A DNA stretch of 64,000 nucleotides from Pontederia crassipes (GCA_030549335.1 CM060183.1:35400768-35464767), one strand, 5' to 3'. Shown: positions 47,596 through 61,146, counted from the stretch's first letter. A program made the numbers and translations. Notes: generated by a model from the letters alone, not told the origin.

Positions 47596-49976
47596 TGTAA
47601 CGCCTCATGTCAATAAAAAAAAAAAAGTGAAGAGGAAAGGGTCGAACCCATCCCTCTCCTTCTTTATTGCCACTTTCTCCATTCCTCTCCCCTCTTAATT
47701 TCCCTATCAGTTGCAGAATGGAGAGGCATGGGGAGAGGAAGGGACAACTACAACACTATAAAACCTCCCCCTCACTCTTTCTCACGTCTCTCTTTCTCAC
47801 CTTCTAGTCTCTCCTCTCCGACGACGCGCCGAATAGCGGCAGAGGGAGGCACTCCGGCAACAATTTTCAGCGCGGACGATGACGAGCAGCAGCAAGCAAC
47901 CGAGGACTAATCACCGCGTGGACGAACCTCAATCTCGTAGGCTAAGAGGTGTGAATTCGGGATCTATCTCATAGGTTAAGTTGTTGCACGATTATGCATG
48001 CTTAGGGTCGAATCCGAATTAGAAATCATGATTAGAATACAAGGTTGATAACTGTAGAACGTTTGATCTTTCGTTCCTGCGAATGACTTGAAACTACTTA
48101 TCTTTTAGAACATAGATTTCTAACTTGTTTAGGCGATTACATGTGTAGATTCCTTTTGTATTGCTTAAATGATTAGGTGGTACTTAGTTATGATTACAAA
48201 CTCGTGCTATTGATGTAGTGTTACCTTAAATTGTGAAAGAAATGGAAGGATAGAAATCGACAGACTCACGTAATTTTTCTGTGAATACAGAACCCGGCCC
48301 GAGTTGCCCCTAACCCGGCTCGGATCGGATTATTTCGGACAAGTTTCGCCCAACTCGGCCCGGATCCGCCATTGATGCTCGACCCGAGCTCTGATCGCAC
48401 CAGTAGCCCGGCCCGAGTTCCGCCTGACCTAACCCGGGTACCGATCGGAGAAGACGATCGGGCGGATCGACTTTTTCGACCCGATCGCGCATCCCACTCG
48501 GCCCGGGTGTAATCCCGACTAGGCCCGGGTTCTAATTCGAATTTTTCAAGAGTGATTCCGCCCATAACTCGACCCGGGTTTCACCTGTACTCGGCCCCGG
48601 TTCTAATCAATCGAACGTAAACCTTATGATTTATGAACCCTGTTGACGGAATTGATATCTGATTTTTATAAAAAGTTAATTGTACTCAATCGAACCATGT
48701 TTACCACTTATTGAATTGAATGGAGAGAATGAAATGTCAAACTTGATTATGATATTATTGAAATGACAAATGGCCGTCCACTCCCTCACCGGACGACCGC
48801 TTAAAAGGATTATGACGGACGACCGTTTGACTTTTAGGCGTCCGGTACGTGGACAGAGAAATTCGACCTTAATCGAACCATCTAATTTTAAACTTCTGTC
48901 CACCTGATTAGTTAATAAAAAGAAAGAACTAAAAGAATAATTCGGAACTATGCTCCATATGACCTTGATCGATCATTGGATCGAAAGAAAGGTCCATTAT
49001 GATAAGGGAAGTTGAACGAGCCCTAAGCAAGACACTTCCCCGCGGATTATCATTTGTTCTATTTAGATGGGAGTTTCTCTCCATTTTTTGATGCGTCCTC
49101 ATGGTACGATGTCATCCCAGCTCGACGGGGTTGGCCGTGACACTGATAACTCACTGGTCCATAATAGTCTAGATAGTAGCACTACGAGTGTAGGCATATT
49201 TTCCTAAATAAATGAAGAGCTCTTCCAATGGAATGAATGGAAATAGAAATGGAGTGGAATAGAAATGAAATAAGAGAAAGGAAATTAAATGAGAAAAGAG
49301 AAAGTGAGTAAATGAATAAACGAAAGAAAAGAAGAAATGATAATGAAAAGAGAAACATGAACCTTATTGTGCTCTCTGCTATATGACTCACTTCTATATT
49401 TCATTTCAAGACCTTTTAATATGTTTATTCTAACAGAACTAATCTATGATTTATACGAACTCACACTTTGCTTTATGCTAACGGTTGAGCTTGCTCCCCT
49501 GTCTGATCCCCACAGGTACATGATGATTGCTCACGACGTGATGGTGTGTGCACGGCGACTTCGCTCAGGGTGTCACGTGCATATGGTTATGGTCATGTCT
49601 AGTATGAGTCGTGTGTTTATCCGTTACACTAAGTGGTATATCTAAATGGATGGGTCTTATCATGTTTTGGTCGACCGTCGTCATTTTTATGTTTAGTGCT
49701 CATACTCTTATCTTCATTACTCCAGACTAAGACCACGGGATATTATCTTTTGCTTCCGCATTATGTTTCTTATCAAAACAATTTGACGTACTTTTCACTC
49801 TTTTACTTCCACATTCTTCTTTTATTGTTGTATTATTTTATTTGACAAGTCTTCCGCTTACGTGTCACTTTTCTTGATCATTTGGGTCAACAAAAGAGTC
49901 AAACCAAAGATCAAGAATAGGATAGCGCACAAGAGAAGATCGCGCCACGTGGCAGGTCAAATTTTAGGACGCTACA
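47596..49976 (+). mobile_element. Solo LTR of a gypsy-type element (2381 bp)
   Basis: Begins TGTAACGCCTCATG and ends TTAGGACGCTACA, with a perfect 5-bp target duplication AATTC (47591-47595 and 49977-49981). A TATA box (CTATAAAACC, about 47755) and a pyrimidine-rich start region follow a short U3, and the transcribed part is about 2.2 kb. It lacks internal retrotransposon sequence, so it is the product of LTR-LTR recombination. Its general layout (CT-rich start, GC-rich minisatellite, CCACAG near the end) parallels the LTR at 53450-55342. Confidence 0.88.
48290..48610. repeat. CCCGGCCCGAGTT-type minisatellite in solo LTR
   Basis: About ten degenerate copies of a CGGCCCGGGTT/CGACCCGAGTT word separated by short spacers. 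It is strongly CpG-rich inside an otherwise AT-rich LTR. Confidence 0.75.
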
Positions 49977-49981
49977 AATTC

Positions 49982-50359
49982 TCTCGATATTAGTCCCAAA
50001 ACTCAGAATCAAGCTATGGGACTCCATGATCTCAATTCATAAAAAAATTCAATAAAAATGACTAAAATTTCGAATATGATTTTTAGAATAATTTTTTAAT
50101 TGAGAGAATTGATCCGTTTAAATTAGAGTCTATACTAACAAATCCTTGGGATTCGTAGAACTCATTTTTATTTAATAAATTTTATTTATATAATTAATTA
50201 ATAAGTAATCTTTTTTATATAATTTAATATATTATCATCACGTTATGAAATGTTAACTTAATAATTATAGTGCGACATCTTATAATTAGATATAAATTTA
50301 ATAATTTTTATATTAATTTTCATTTATCATATATTTTTAAAAATATCATTTTACTAAAG
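49982..50359. other. AT-rich intergenic DNA
   Basis: No supported feature. Confidence 0.4.
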
Positions 50360-50590
50360 ATTATTTCCTCAAATCATCCCTAAATTATCACGATTTTTTA
50401 GATTTAACTTCAAACTACGAATTTTATTTTTTGGACACCTAAACTATCACGATTTTTTTAATTTGATCCTTCTGTCCAATTCCATCGACTTCTCCGTTAT
50501 TTTTTATTTTTCATATTTATAAAAAATCCATTATACCCATTTCTTAAGTGTTAGTCTATTTTTACATAAAATAATATATAATAATGGATA
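50360..50590. mobile_element. Single terminal arm of the Mutator-like family
   Basis: Matches the left arm of 38560-39086 (ATTATTTCCTCAAATCATCCC, then AAACTATCACGATTTTT and TTTGATCCTTCTGTCCAATT-like words). No opposing arm is nearby, so it is a remnant. Confidence 0.6.
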
Positions 50591-51916
50591 TAAAAATAAT
50601 ATGTGAAATGATAATTGTATTATTGAATCAAGTATCAAGTGATTCATTTCATTTTTTTAAGACAATTGATTGATATGTCACTGAACCAATTGGTTGGCTA
50701 TGTGAAATGATAAAAATTGTAACAAATTTCGAATATAGCAGAGGTAGCAGTAGAGGGTCACTTTACCTAATCAATCACTTTTGAAGGAGGTATCTTTCAT
50801 CTGTGTTTGGCGATAAGAAATGTGATTTCTTCGAAGTTTTTTCGTGTTCCATATAAATAATTGAATTAACAAATTAATTAGAACTGTATTTGAATGAGAT
50901 AAAATTAATATAAAATTAGATATGATAGATTAATTTTAGTGGGGTGTTTGAATAAAAATAAGTATTTTAAATATAAAATATAATCTTATTTTTAAAAGTA
51001 TAAGTTATTTTTTTAAAAAATAATTAGTTAAGTAATATATTATTTAAATATAAAATCATTTTTAATAATTTATATTTAATGAAATATTAAATTTTTTAAT
51101 GGAATGATAAATAATATTATATTAATCATTTATTATATATATTTTATATATAGCAAATAAATTATTTTCTATAAGTAAAAAGAAAAAAAGAAAAAGAAAA
51201 AAGAGTTTGCAAAACAAGGGTACGTGACATTTCTCTCTCTCTCTCCTATTTCTTTTTTGGGTTATTTTTTCTTTTCTCATTTTTTCTCTCATTCTCTCAC
51301 ATACTCAGATACTTATTTCTTCTTAATCACCTTATTAATTTATACTTTTAGTTAACTCAACCGTCATATTAAAAAACTTTAGTTAACCTATTTTGAAACA
51401 TATTAACTTTAAGTTAATTTAATATTTTTCAACTAATAAAAATCAATATTATTTATTAGATAATATAGTTCAATTTTGTACTATTTATTACGTTGGATTT
51501 ATAAAGGTGTTTTATTATATTTGGAAATATATTATTTTATAAAAATACTTATAATATTTTTTAGTTCACATTTAATATTTATATTTTTAAATTACACTTT
51601 TTTTTACACTTTTTATTCAAACGCTACCTAAATTAATCTATCAACTTTTTTTCGTAATCACAATTCACTCGCCAAATGATATCAAAATAAAAAAAATTTA
51701 TGGCGCTTATTTGTCAAAGCCACTCTTTACTAATTGCTTTTTTTTTTACACTGTTTGATAACATAATATGGCTGGAACTGATCCCGTTCTTTCAATTCAT
51801 TTTTGTAGATCGCATTACTTTCAATTAATTTTGATAGACGATGTCGTAAATGGGAAAAAACTAAAACGGTAATGCATAATCAGTTTTTCCATATTTTCAT
51901 AAGGGCCCTTGGGTAC
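50591..51916. other. AT-rich intergenic DNA
   Basis: No gene is seen; a CT-rich stretch lies at 51235-51300. Confidence 0.4.
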
Positions 51917-52385
51917 CAGGAGCATTCGGATGATCATCGGATCGGATTGACCCGGTAAACTCGAGTATTCGATTCGATCGGATTCAAGTTGAATTTTTCT
52001 AACAAGATTTAATTCGGCTCGACTCGTCAACCGATTTTTTTTGAATTTTAAATATTTTTATTTAATTTAAGTATTTTATATCATCTAAAATTATAAATAT
52101 ATAAAATAATATATTTCAAATAAAGAATAATATGTAGATATTTAAAGTAATATTTTTATGCCTAAAAATACTTTATTTTATATTTAGAAATACTAAATAC
52201 TTTTTGTATTAAAATTAAAAAATATATAAAAAAGGTGGTCAAATAACTCGATCAGCCGTTCGGACCGAGTCAAGTTGGGTCGGATCCTGACTAAAAAAAT
52301 TAAAATCCGACCTAACTCGACCTAACCAACTCGATCGAATTGAGTTGGATTTATTTATGAGTCGGATCAAATTCGAACGCCCCTA
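51917..52385. mobile_element. hAT-like miniature element (about 469 bp)
   Basis: Left CAGGAGCATTCGGATGATC and right TTTGATCCGA-like inverted end (GGATCAAATTCGAACGCCCCTA). Subterminal ACTCGA/TCGAGT words on both sides and an AT-rich core resemble 42381-42814. No clear 8-bp duplication, so the edges are approximate. Confidence 0.55.
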
Positions 52386-53449
52386 ATAAATCATAAGGTA
52401 AGACCTTATTCTCACTTTTATTCTCACTTTTATTGTCACACTAATTTTTTACAAATCCATGAAGTTCGCATTAATAATTATATAATAAGAAAAAATAGAG
52501 ATAAAAAATTAAAACTATTATTAAACAGTTTTTAAAAAAAACGCAGGAAATTCACGTACCGTTGGAGATCTATGATGAGTGGAGCGGACTCCACGAGGCG
52601 GGCGACCGCGGCGTGGGTCCCACTAAGGCACCAACCAGGTGGGTTTGACACGTGGTGGGCCCGCTGCCAGCTTATTGTCTTGCTATGGGAGAAATGACTA
52701 TTTTTTTTTTCATAGTATTTGATTAATTTGATATTCGAACACGTTATATCTTTAACCAACGTGATAGATTCTGAATAGCACTTATCACACATCTATCAAT
52801 CAGAATGAATTTATAATTTATCAATTAAATAATTTATCATTTATTGTGAATTAAATGATAATTAATAAACGTCTCATAACAAATTTTTTTTAAAATGTTT
52901 GCATTTCCGTCGAAAAATGATGAACAGCTACCAAGAAAAGAAAATGCTGATTGGGACGAATGCGTTGAAGTGGATTTGTTCAACTTTATCTGACTACGAC
53001 AATTAGAAATTGACCCCCTGACACGTCCGTTCGCGTACTAAATTTGATGTGTTACTGTGCACAAAATTGGGACTTCTCTTAGCATAACATTTTCTTTTCT
53101 ATTCATATATTAATATTATTATATAGAACAATGAGAAAGCGATGAGAATTAGAAGCAAAAATAGTGGAGTCGTACAAAAATTTTACGTAATAACGTTACG
53201 TTCAAAACGAATAATATCTTAATTAGATCGGAAGACGTTACGGATTGGTATTAAAATCGATCTCGCGTGCTTACTTGAGCCATGTAGAAAATACGAGTCA
53301 TGAGTCAACACGGCCTCCGTGGAGATGGTCATGGACTTACATGTAGCTATCCTCTTTACATATCAAGATGCATTTTAAATTCGTACAGTCGAAAGTTCAA
53401 AATAAACAATATTACATTTCCGATCTTCGAACTTTTTCTTTTCTTCAAA
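52386..53449. other. Intergenic DNA left of the gypsy element
   Basis: AT-rich apart from a GC-rich island at 52555-52680 of unknown origin. No gene is supported. Confidence 0.4.
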
Positions 53450-55342
53450 TGTAATATTCGGCCCAAATTAAAAAATATATATATACATATATAATAATAA
53501 AAGAAATAGAAAAGGAAATTAAATTATAAAAGACCAACTATCCTAATCTAATTAAGAAGTCCATTAGCATGTTTAGCCCATTACCCAAATTATAAAAAGA
53601 TTAAATGCCTAAAGACTCGTTCTTATCCACTCATTCCTCTCCCTCACTCCTCTCTCTTCCTCCCTAAAGCATTTCATCCAGCAAGGAGGGGGCACTCTGG
53701 TAAGGTTCATCTAGGTTCTCCTTCATTTCTGCATCATCCCTCACTTATTCTTCCCATTGGAATGCCTCTTAAGTGGAGAACACTAAGGAGAAGTGACTAT
53801 CGGTGATTGGAAAGGTCAAACTAGGATCAATCACGAAGTAATGTGGGTGATATCGAAATCCTCATGCATAACATGATTAGAAATTGTATAGAATTAGGGT
53901 TCTTATTGTGAATAGTGTTCTTGATTGATGAGAAGTATGGAAATGGTATGATTGATTGCATTTCGTATGTTTGATGCATGTTTTGTGATTCTTATATCTG
54001 TAGATATGTTCTGTATTAGTCCTCCGTGCCTAGATGATTGATTTTATGTCTTGATTGCATTTTTTGATTGAAAATCGTTGTTATTACAATTCTGTCCGAG
54101 TCTGTTTTCATACAAATCGGTCGATCGGTCATATACATCGGTCGACCGGTGATGAGAATATCGATCGACCGATTCTTGGAAATCGTTCGATCGATCATTC
54201 CTCTAGAGCCTTGTACCGATCGGCCGATCGAAGCTCCTTTTTAGTCTGTGTTGTCGGTCGACCGATCTAAAGATATCGATCGATCAGTGTAGTAGAACTT
54301 ATTATAATGCATTTAGACCAACCGGTCGACCGATCCGGATATATCAATCAATCAGTGTCCAAAAGACGGTCGACCGACCAGTGAGGACCGGTCAATCGAT
54401 ATATGTCCAGATTGCATATTGATTCCTATTTTGATTGAGATTCTTTCTATGCTTGTGTTGTACTACTCTTTACTATTTGGAATGTTATGTGATTTAATCT
54501 TTGATCTTGTTTTGATGTTTCCTATGACCCAATCCTACTATGATATGCAAGCATGACAAAGTGATAAAGTGACTAAGAAAGAAAAACATGAATATGTTTA
54601 TGAGAGTGGTGGTCAAATCTTAAGTTAAGTAGGGTCGCTCCCTTAGTCATGTCTTGATCCCCATTGGCTGTCTCTGGCGTAAATCCCCCAGGATGAAAAC
54701 ACCCAAAGGCATCTAATATTAAGTGAAAGTAAGGGCACAAAGAATATGGACAAGTGGCATGAACATGATGAATCAAGCATGATTATTGATCTAGTATGAT
54801 CTTTGAAATCTTCTATGATTATAAGATGGACTCATGATCTCTATCTCTTTTATTCATCGATATCTCAAGTGAATGGCCTTATGTTCACAAATATGATCTT
54901 ATTGCAAATGATTACTAATTATACTAATTGCTATTTATTGTTATGTATTGTGCACTCATAGATCTCCACTAGGTTGTATAGCTTACGAGAGGACCTCCTC
55001 CCTTGTGTTGATTTCCACAGGATCAGGTCTGTGATGATGTCGAGATCATGTGCTGCGACTAGCAATGCTAAAGCACATGAACCAAGAGAGATCTAGTTAT
55101 CTTTATCTTTATTTCCGCATTATGAGCTTGATGTAATTCAGACATTATGACTATTATGGACTTGTAATATTTTGGGACTTTCACTTTTATGATATTTCTA
55201 TCTTTCCATCTTTATTCTTATTATTGGCATGCCATTATTTTTATTTGAGATTTGGTCAAGTTTTGTTCTATCTTATAGTGTTTTCGTAGTGCCTTCGAAT
55301 AGATCCTTGCCACATGGCATTGATCGATTTATGGGCCTTACA
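53450..55342 (+). mobile_element. 5' LTR of a Ty3/gypsy retrotransposon
   Basis: The right edge is firm: GGGCCTTACA ends at 55342, four bases before the primer-binding site. The left edge is inferred at TGTAATATTCGGCCC (53450), which pairs with the right end. TATA-like ATTATAAAAAG lies near 53587 and a CT-rich start region follows. The 3' LTR is beyond the window, so the left edge and target duplication cannot be tested here. Confidence 0.75.
54113..54405. repeat. CGGTCGACCG palindromic minisatellite in LTR
   Basis: Roughly a dozen degenerate copies of ATCGGTCGACCG, whose core CGGTCGACCG is a perfect palindrome, spaced 15-40 bp apart. It sits where the solo LTR at 47596 has its own GC-rich minisatellite. 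Confidence 0.8.
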
Positions 55343-55346
55343 TTTA

Positions 55347-55358
55347 TGGTATCAGAGC
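55347..55358 (+). other. Primer-binding site, initiator tRNA-Met
   Basis: TGGTATCAGAGC is complementary to the 3' end of plant initiator tRNA-Met, the usual primer of plant LTR retrotransposons. It follows the LTR end by four bases. Confidence 0.92.
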
Positions 55359-55530
55359 CGCTATTCAGACTCTTTTGACGTCTTAACGTATATATAGTAT
55401 AAGAGGAGTTTATGTGCTATCACTGAGCTGTCGCCACACTCTCCACCAAAAGAGGACTCTAAGTCAAATTCATGTTTATTATATGGTATTAGTTTTGAAT
55501 ATATTGTTCTTTCATGATTAAAGGATATGA

Positions 55531-56809
55531 ATGTCGAGGCGATCATAGAGGATCCAGGAGCGAGAGGCTGGATCGGCCCGTATCACTCTTGAGGCGCCAG
55601 AGGGTCCAGAGGGCCCAATCATTCACAGATCTTAGCCCCGCGAGGCCAAGGACGGGGCAGTGGTCGAGGTCACACTCCCACCCGCGGTCGAGGACGAGGC
55701 CGCAACGCGAAGGCGCAAGTGCAGGATGAGTTTGTGGATGAGACTGACCCACTGTAGGGTAGTCAAATTGGAGGCAGCCAGCATGCGACTAGATGTCGCA
55801 CACGAGAACCTCGACAAGAGGATCCTGAGGATACTATTCAGGCATTTTTGAGGTTACGTCCACCACAGTTCGAGGGCAAGGCAGATTTCTTTATGGCGGA
55901 GCAATGGATAGAGACATTGGACCACATTTTCTAGCTAATGAAGTGTGCTGAGGAACGAAAGGTGTTGTACGCTGCCCATCTGATCACCGACTCTGCCATG
56001 GGTTGGTGGAAGACTACTAGAGCCACTAGGTTCAGAGGACCGGAGGAAGAAGAGATATCATCAGAGGAGTTTAAGTTGGCCTTTGCAGAGCGATACACTC
56101 CTGCTCACGAGCGGGAAAGCAAGCATGAGGACTTTTTAGAGCTCGTCCAGGGGACCATGACAGTGAGAGAGTACCACGCATAGTTTGTCACGCTGAAGCA
56201 ATATTGTCCTATGTCGTTTGAAGGACGCATAAGGGCAAACAAGTTCATGGTCTACGACCGGATCTAAAGACTGAAGTCTTGACTAGGGACAGTGATGGCT
56301 TAAAAAAGACGGTGAGACTGGCCACCCGCATGGAGAAGGACCAGGCTGAGCACAAGGCCAGAGTACCAGCCAAGCTAGCGGAGCCGCAGCGATTTCGGAC
56401 CGAACATCGCTGACCATTCAGGAGGGATGATCGTCGCGATCGCCGCTACAAGCCTTATCATCAGAGAGAGGCCCATCGCCATGCTCCACATCCTCATCGC
56501 CCAGCACTAGCACAACATCAGGTATTAAGATTTCAAAATATTAACTAAGAATATGTAAGCGTGAAAGTTAACTCACGTCTCATGTAATAGCCTCTGAGAC
56601 AGTTGCCACCTTCTCCATGTCAGCCTCAGCCACCAGCGCCAGTAGTTCCACAGAGGCTTCGCTGTCCACATTGCGAGCGATATCATGACAGCGAATGCCG
56701 CAGGAGGACTGATGCATGCATCCTATGTAGACAGTTCGGGCATTTTGCCCGAAATTGCCCCCAGCCTGCTATGAGAGGTCATGATAACAGGGGCGCAGGG
56801 GCGCAAACG
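55531..56809 (+). pseudogene. Gypsy gag, decayed
   Basis: Starts MSRRS followed at once by a stop, and several frameshifts and stops come later. The retrotransposon gag domain is clear in 55938-56183 (WIETLDHIF upstream, then SAMGWWKTTRATRF and EFKLAFAERYTP). The CCHC zinc knuckle (CILCRQFGHFARNCP) is at about 56696-56740, preceded by a Cys/His cluster. Gag forms the particle that packages element RNA; this copy cannot make an intact protein. Confidence 0.88.
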
Positions 56810-56814
56810 CCGTA

Positions 56815-59562
56815 TGTCACGACCCCGGAATTAAGTCTCGGCCTAACCCGTAAGTCGCGACGTAATTACGGACGATCAAATAAAATTTTGCGGAAACGTG
56901 CAATAGTTCCCCTAGAAAACATTAGAGGATAACACACATAACAATCCACGCAATTCATATATTTGATCATCAGAGCATAACAGAAAACCTTAAGGTTTAC
57001 ATCACACAAAACCATATTCTTTTAGGATACAAAAGTATATTCGTTTATGTATTTTACAAACACAACTCCTTTGACATCCAACAAAGGATGCAAGAAGTAC
57101 AAGTCTTCTATCTATGTCACCACGAAGATGCCAAAACTCTCCAATACCTTAGCAACAGAAAGAGTCTGCGACTCTGCTAAGGTAGTCCACATGCACGATC
57201 TCAAAAGCTCTAATGATCTGAAACATGTTGAAACAACGTAATGAGCAACCAACAGCTCAGTAAGTTGATAACTCATACTCAATGTGTTAACCACCTTTCA
57301 ATTCAGAAGGATATCAAATACATACAATAGTAAGAAGCAAAATGATAAGTTACCTTTAGTATCATAAGCGCAAAATCATATACAATTTGCAAATCCGATC
57401 AATCAGACAAATCACTTAACATATGCAATGATGCAGCAAACACATGAATGCACAGATCACCAACTGGCCAGTTTGTATAGTCGATAGATGGATTCGAGAG
57501 GTGGCTCCCACCGTGACTACTCACGATGTAGCACTTCGCTCCATTCTACCTCATCCCTGCCGGGGAACAGAACGAATCAGAATGTAAGTGGATTCAAGAG
57601 GTGGCTCCCACCGTGATTTCTCACGATGTAGCACTTTGCTCCATCTTACATCATCTCATTTTGGGATCAGAATATATTGATGGTTGGATTCGAGAGGTGG
57701 CTCCCATCGCTATCAACGATGTAGCACTTCGCTCCAATCATCACTCATGCAAATGCATGACACACACATATGCAAATGAATGATTCCTTACACAAATTGC
57801 ACATTCAGATATTCTGACAAATCATTCGAATCAGTCATTCACACAAATACATCATTCATACAAATCAATGTCTCACTCAATAATACTCTTTAGAGAACAA
57901 TGAATAGTTCAAAATACTTTCCCTCCAAATGTCAATGTAGAAATCACAAAGAATAGGAGGAACCAACTTACCTTATATAAGTGATGTGAAAATTTTAATC
58001 GCCTCCTCTTATCCTTACTTACTCCTTTAATCCTAAAATAATAACATATGTCCATTTAAATACTATGATCTGAGAACTAACATAATATACATGAAAAACA
58101 TATCAGATAAACTATACATATCATTTACCCCCTTCACTCAAATAATTCAACTACTTGAATCCTTAGAAGTGTTCATGTTGCACATGGCAGATTAACAACC
58201 TAATGCAAGAAAATTCATAACTCCGAATATTTAGGGCCAAAATTCATATTATAATTTGTTATGAACCTAGAGTTCCTCAGGAATGACTAATAAAAGTTTC
58301 AGATTTTATTTCATCATAATTAGGTCGCAGAAAAATCGACAATTAGCATAATATCAATTATAGTTCCTAGTTCTGACAGACAGGGCAAGGTGCAATAATA
58401 AATTCATAACTCTCAGAACACAATTGATTTCAAGGTGATTCGAATTGGAGACGAATCCTAACTTCAACATATGTCTGAACCTTAAATATCAAGAATTATC
58501 ATATAATATGGAATTTTCTACATAATTTACAATTCGGGTGAGCAATTCTGCAAAACAGTCTGATAGACCCTTAAACATGAGGGCATAACTTTTTGTACAC
58601 CAATCCAATTAAGCTAATTCCAAAGACACACGAAAGCTAGCTCATAAGGGATGTTCCAGAATTAATTTCATAATTTTAGGAGGTCACTAGGGCATCCAGA
58701 TGACCTAGCAAATCTCGGGCATAGAATTGCTTGTAGCTAGGGCTTGTTCTTGATCAAAAGAGATCAAGCTAAGTATACCCCTTAACTACACTGAGATTTT
58801 GGAATGGGAAAAAAAAGAAAAAGCCAGAGGAACTATGTGAAATCAGAGTATGACCATAATTACAAGATCTATGTAATACTTACCACAAAATGACCAAAAT
58901 CCACTTTTGTTTACTTCTCCAAGTTCTTCTTTCTTCCTTGAATTTTGCTTTTCTTTGTGTTCAAGTTTCGGATGGATGAACTAAGGGCCGACAATAGGTG
59001 GATAAGATCTTGTAATAACCGACTTCAGAGTGGTCAAACTAAGGTACAAAATTGCCCTTGGATTTTGGTACTTATTTACACTCCATGCCATTTAAGTAAA
59101 TGGCTTTGGTTTTCTATTTATTTATTTTATTTTTCATTTACTTAAGACATTACATGTAAATAAGGAAGTACCCCCCATTTGGATTCAAACAAAATATTTT
59201 CAAACATAAATTTCAAGAGAATAAAAATCTAAATTTTGGTCCGAAGAACAAAAACGACGATTTTTCAGATTTTCCGTTTTTACACATCATTTTTACCTAA
59301 CTAGAACATCTTCTAAAAATTAGTAAAAATCATATCTAGCATACATTCATATATAGGAACAATTACCGGCACTTTATTTTTCTTAATTCTATTATTTTCC
59401 GATATCACATTTTCATGCCTTAAGCGAAATTTTCAGCGCTTAAGACGTTCCGACGATCATAGTTGGAACTTATAACATAACATTCATATCATAATGCATA
59501 TCAATCACTTAAAACCACATTAACAAATATCAAATTATAGGGATTAGTTTTGGGATATTACA
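56815..59562 (-). mobile_element. Solo LTR inserted between gag and protease (2748 bp)
   Basis: Starts TGTCACGACCCC and ends TTTTGGGATATTACA, with a perfect 5-bp duplication CCGTA (56810-56814 and 59563-59567). Read on the minus strand it begins TGTAATATCCC, a common gypsy LTR start, so it is probably in minus orientation. It interrupts the host element just after the zinc knuckle. No internal coding sequence remains. Confidence 0.9.
57490..57735. repeat. Three-copy direct repeat in nested LTR
   Basis: A core of about 50 bp (GGATTCGAGAGGTGGCTCCC ... GATGTAGCACTTCGCTCC) occurs three times with a spacing near 100 bp. It is part of the LTR and has no coding content. Confidence 0.8.
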
Positions 59563-59567
59563 CCGTA

Positions 59568-61141
59568 GCCCAGGGCAGGGTGCATCACATGGAGGCAAAT
59601 GCTGAGCTGAATGATAACGATGTTATCAGAGGTACTCTTCCTATTGCTGGTGTGTCTGTCATTGCTTTGTTTGATTCAGGGGTCACGCACTCGTTTATTT
59701 CGGAGTCGTGCACCCAAGCTCTTAACTTGTCTTTGCAGCAGATGCCTCATGGAGCACCCTCATGGGAGACCTTCATACGACTAGGTACATCCCGAATGTA
59801 CGTGTCACCGTGGAGAAGAAAATTTTTTCTGCAAATCTCATTGTCATTCTGATAACAGACTACGACGTCATCATAGGGATGAATTGGCTTTCTTACCATG
59901 ATGCAGCTCTACACTACAAACAGAAGAAGATTATAATAGGTGCACAGGGCAAGACAGTCATCGGAGAGCAAGAAGATAATTGTTTCGACTATGAAGGCGC
60001 AAAAGATGATCCATAAGGAATGCTATGCCTACTTGGCAAGTTTGGTGAAGACCGATGCACCAGCCATCGCACTACAACAGATAAATATTGTTCGTGAGTT
60101 CCCAGATGTTTTCCTTGAAGACACTTCAGGATTGCCACCAAAGCGTGAGGTGGACTTCAAGATTAATCTTCTATCTGGCACCGCACCCATCTCCAAGGCA
60201 CCGTACCGTATGGCACCTGCTGAGATGCATGAGTTGAAGAAGCAGATCCAGGAATTGCTAGGCAAAGACTTTATTCGACCGAGTGTCTGGCCGTGGGGAG
60301 CACTTGTACTATTTGTGAAGAAGAAGAATTGTTCAATGCGGCTTTGCATTGATTACAGGATGCTTAACAATGTGACGATGAAGAATAAGTACCCACTACC
60401 TCACATTGATGATCTCTTCGACCAGTTATCCAAGGCATCCGTGTTCTCCAAAATCGATATGCGGAGCGATTATCATTAGTTGAGGGTTGCTGAGGAGGAC
60501 ATACCGAAGATAGCCTTCCGGTCTAGGTATGGTTACTATGAATTTAGTGATGCCGTTTGGACTGACGAATGCTCATGCATCATTTATGGATATGATGAAT
60601 AGGTCTTCGGACTCTACTTGGACCAGTTCGTCATAGTATTTGTGGATGACATCTTGATTTACTCGTCCAGTCTGGAGCAGCATTGGGAGCATCTCAGGAT
60701 AGTGTTGAAGACCCTGCGCCAACACAAGTTGTACGACAAACTCTCGAAGTGCGAGTTTTGGCTGAAGGAGATTATGTTTCTTGGACATATAGTATTCAAG
60801 AAGGGCATTTCAGTGGATCCCGCAAAAGTGGAAGTAGTGACCAATTGGGCGATGCCGAAGAATGCTTCCGAGATCTGCGGTTTTCTAAAATTAGCAGGTT
60901 ATTACAGGAGGTTCATAACAGACTTCTTCAAGATTGCAGCACCGCTCATGAACCTCACGAGGAAAGCGGAGAAGTTCATCTGGTCTGACAAGTGTGAGCA
61001 GAGCTTTCAGACCTTGAAGGATCGTCTGACATCAGCACCTGTCCTCACTATTCCGACGGGCAGCGGAGGATATGTAATCTACAGTGATGCATGTGGGACA
61101 TGTTTAGGGTGTGTGCTCATGCAGCATGGTAAAGTAGTGGC
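59568..61141 (+). pseudogene. Gypsy protease and reverse transcriptase, decayed
   Basis: The aspartic protease motif LFDSGVTHSFIS lies near 59670 (DSG intact, Ala to Val next to it), and VIIGMNWLSYHDA follows after a frameshift around 59760. Reverse transcriptase domains run from about 60150: [25 protein letters not shown], then the catalytic FVDDIL at 60642-60659, FLGHIV, and the start of RNase H (YVIYSDA). In-frame stops occur at about 60478 and 60600. Sequence resumes in RNase H after the nested LTR at 62884. Order protease-RT-RNase H-integrase is the Ty3/gypsy order. Confidence 0.92.
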
Positions 61142-61146
61142 CTATG

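Noticed and set aside
53570-53600. TGTTTAGCCCAT at 53570 as the left edge of the gypsy LTR
   Set aside because: It would leave only about 20 bp before the TATA-like sequence; TGTAATATTCGGCCC at 53450 pairs better with the right end and gives a U3 like that of the solo LTR.
57490-57735. Regularly spaced repeats resembling a small CRISPR array
   Set aside because: Only three copies, the spacers are themselves similar, and they lie within an LTR in a plant genome.
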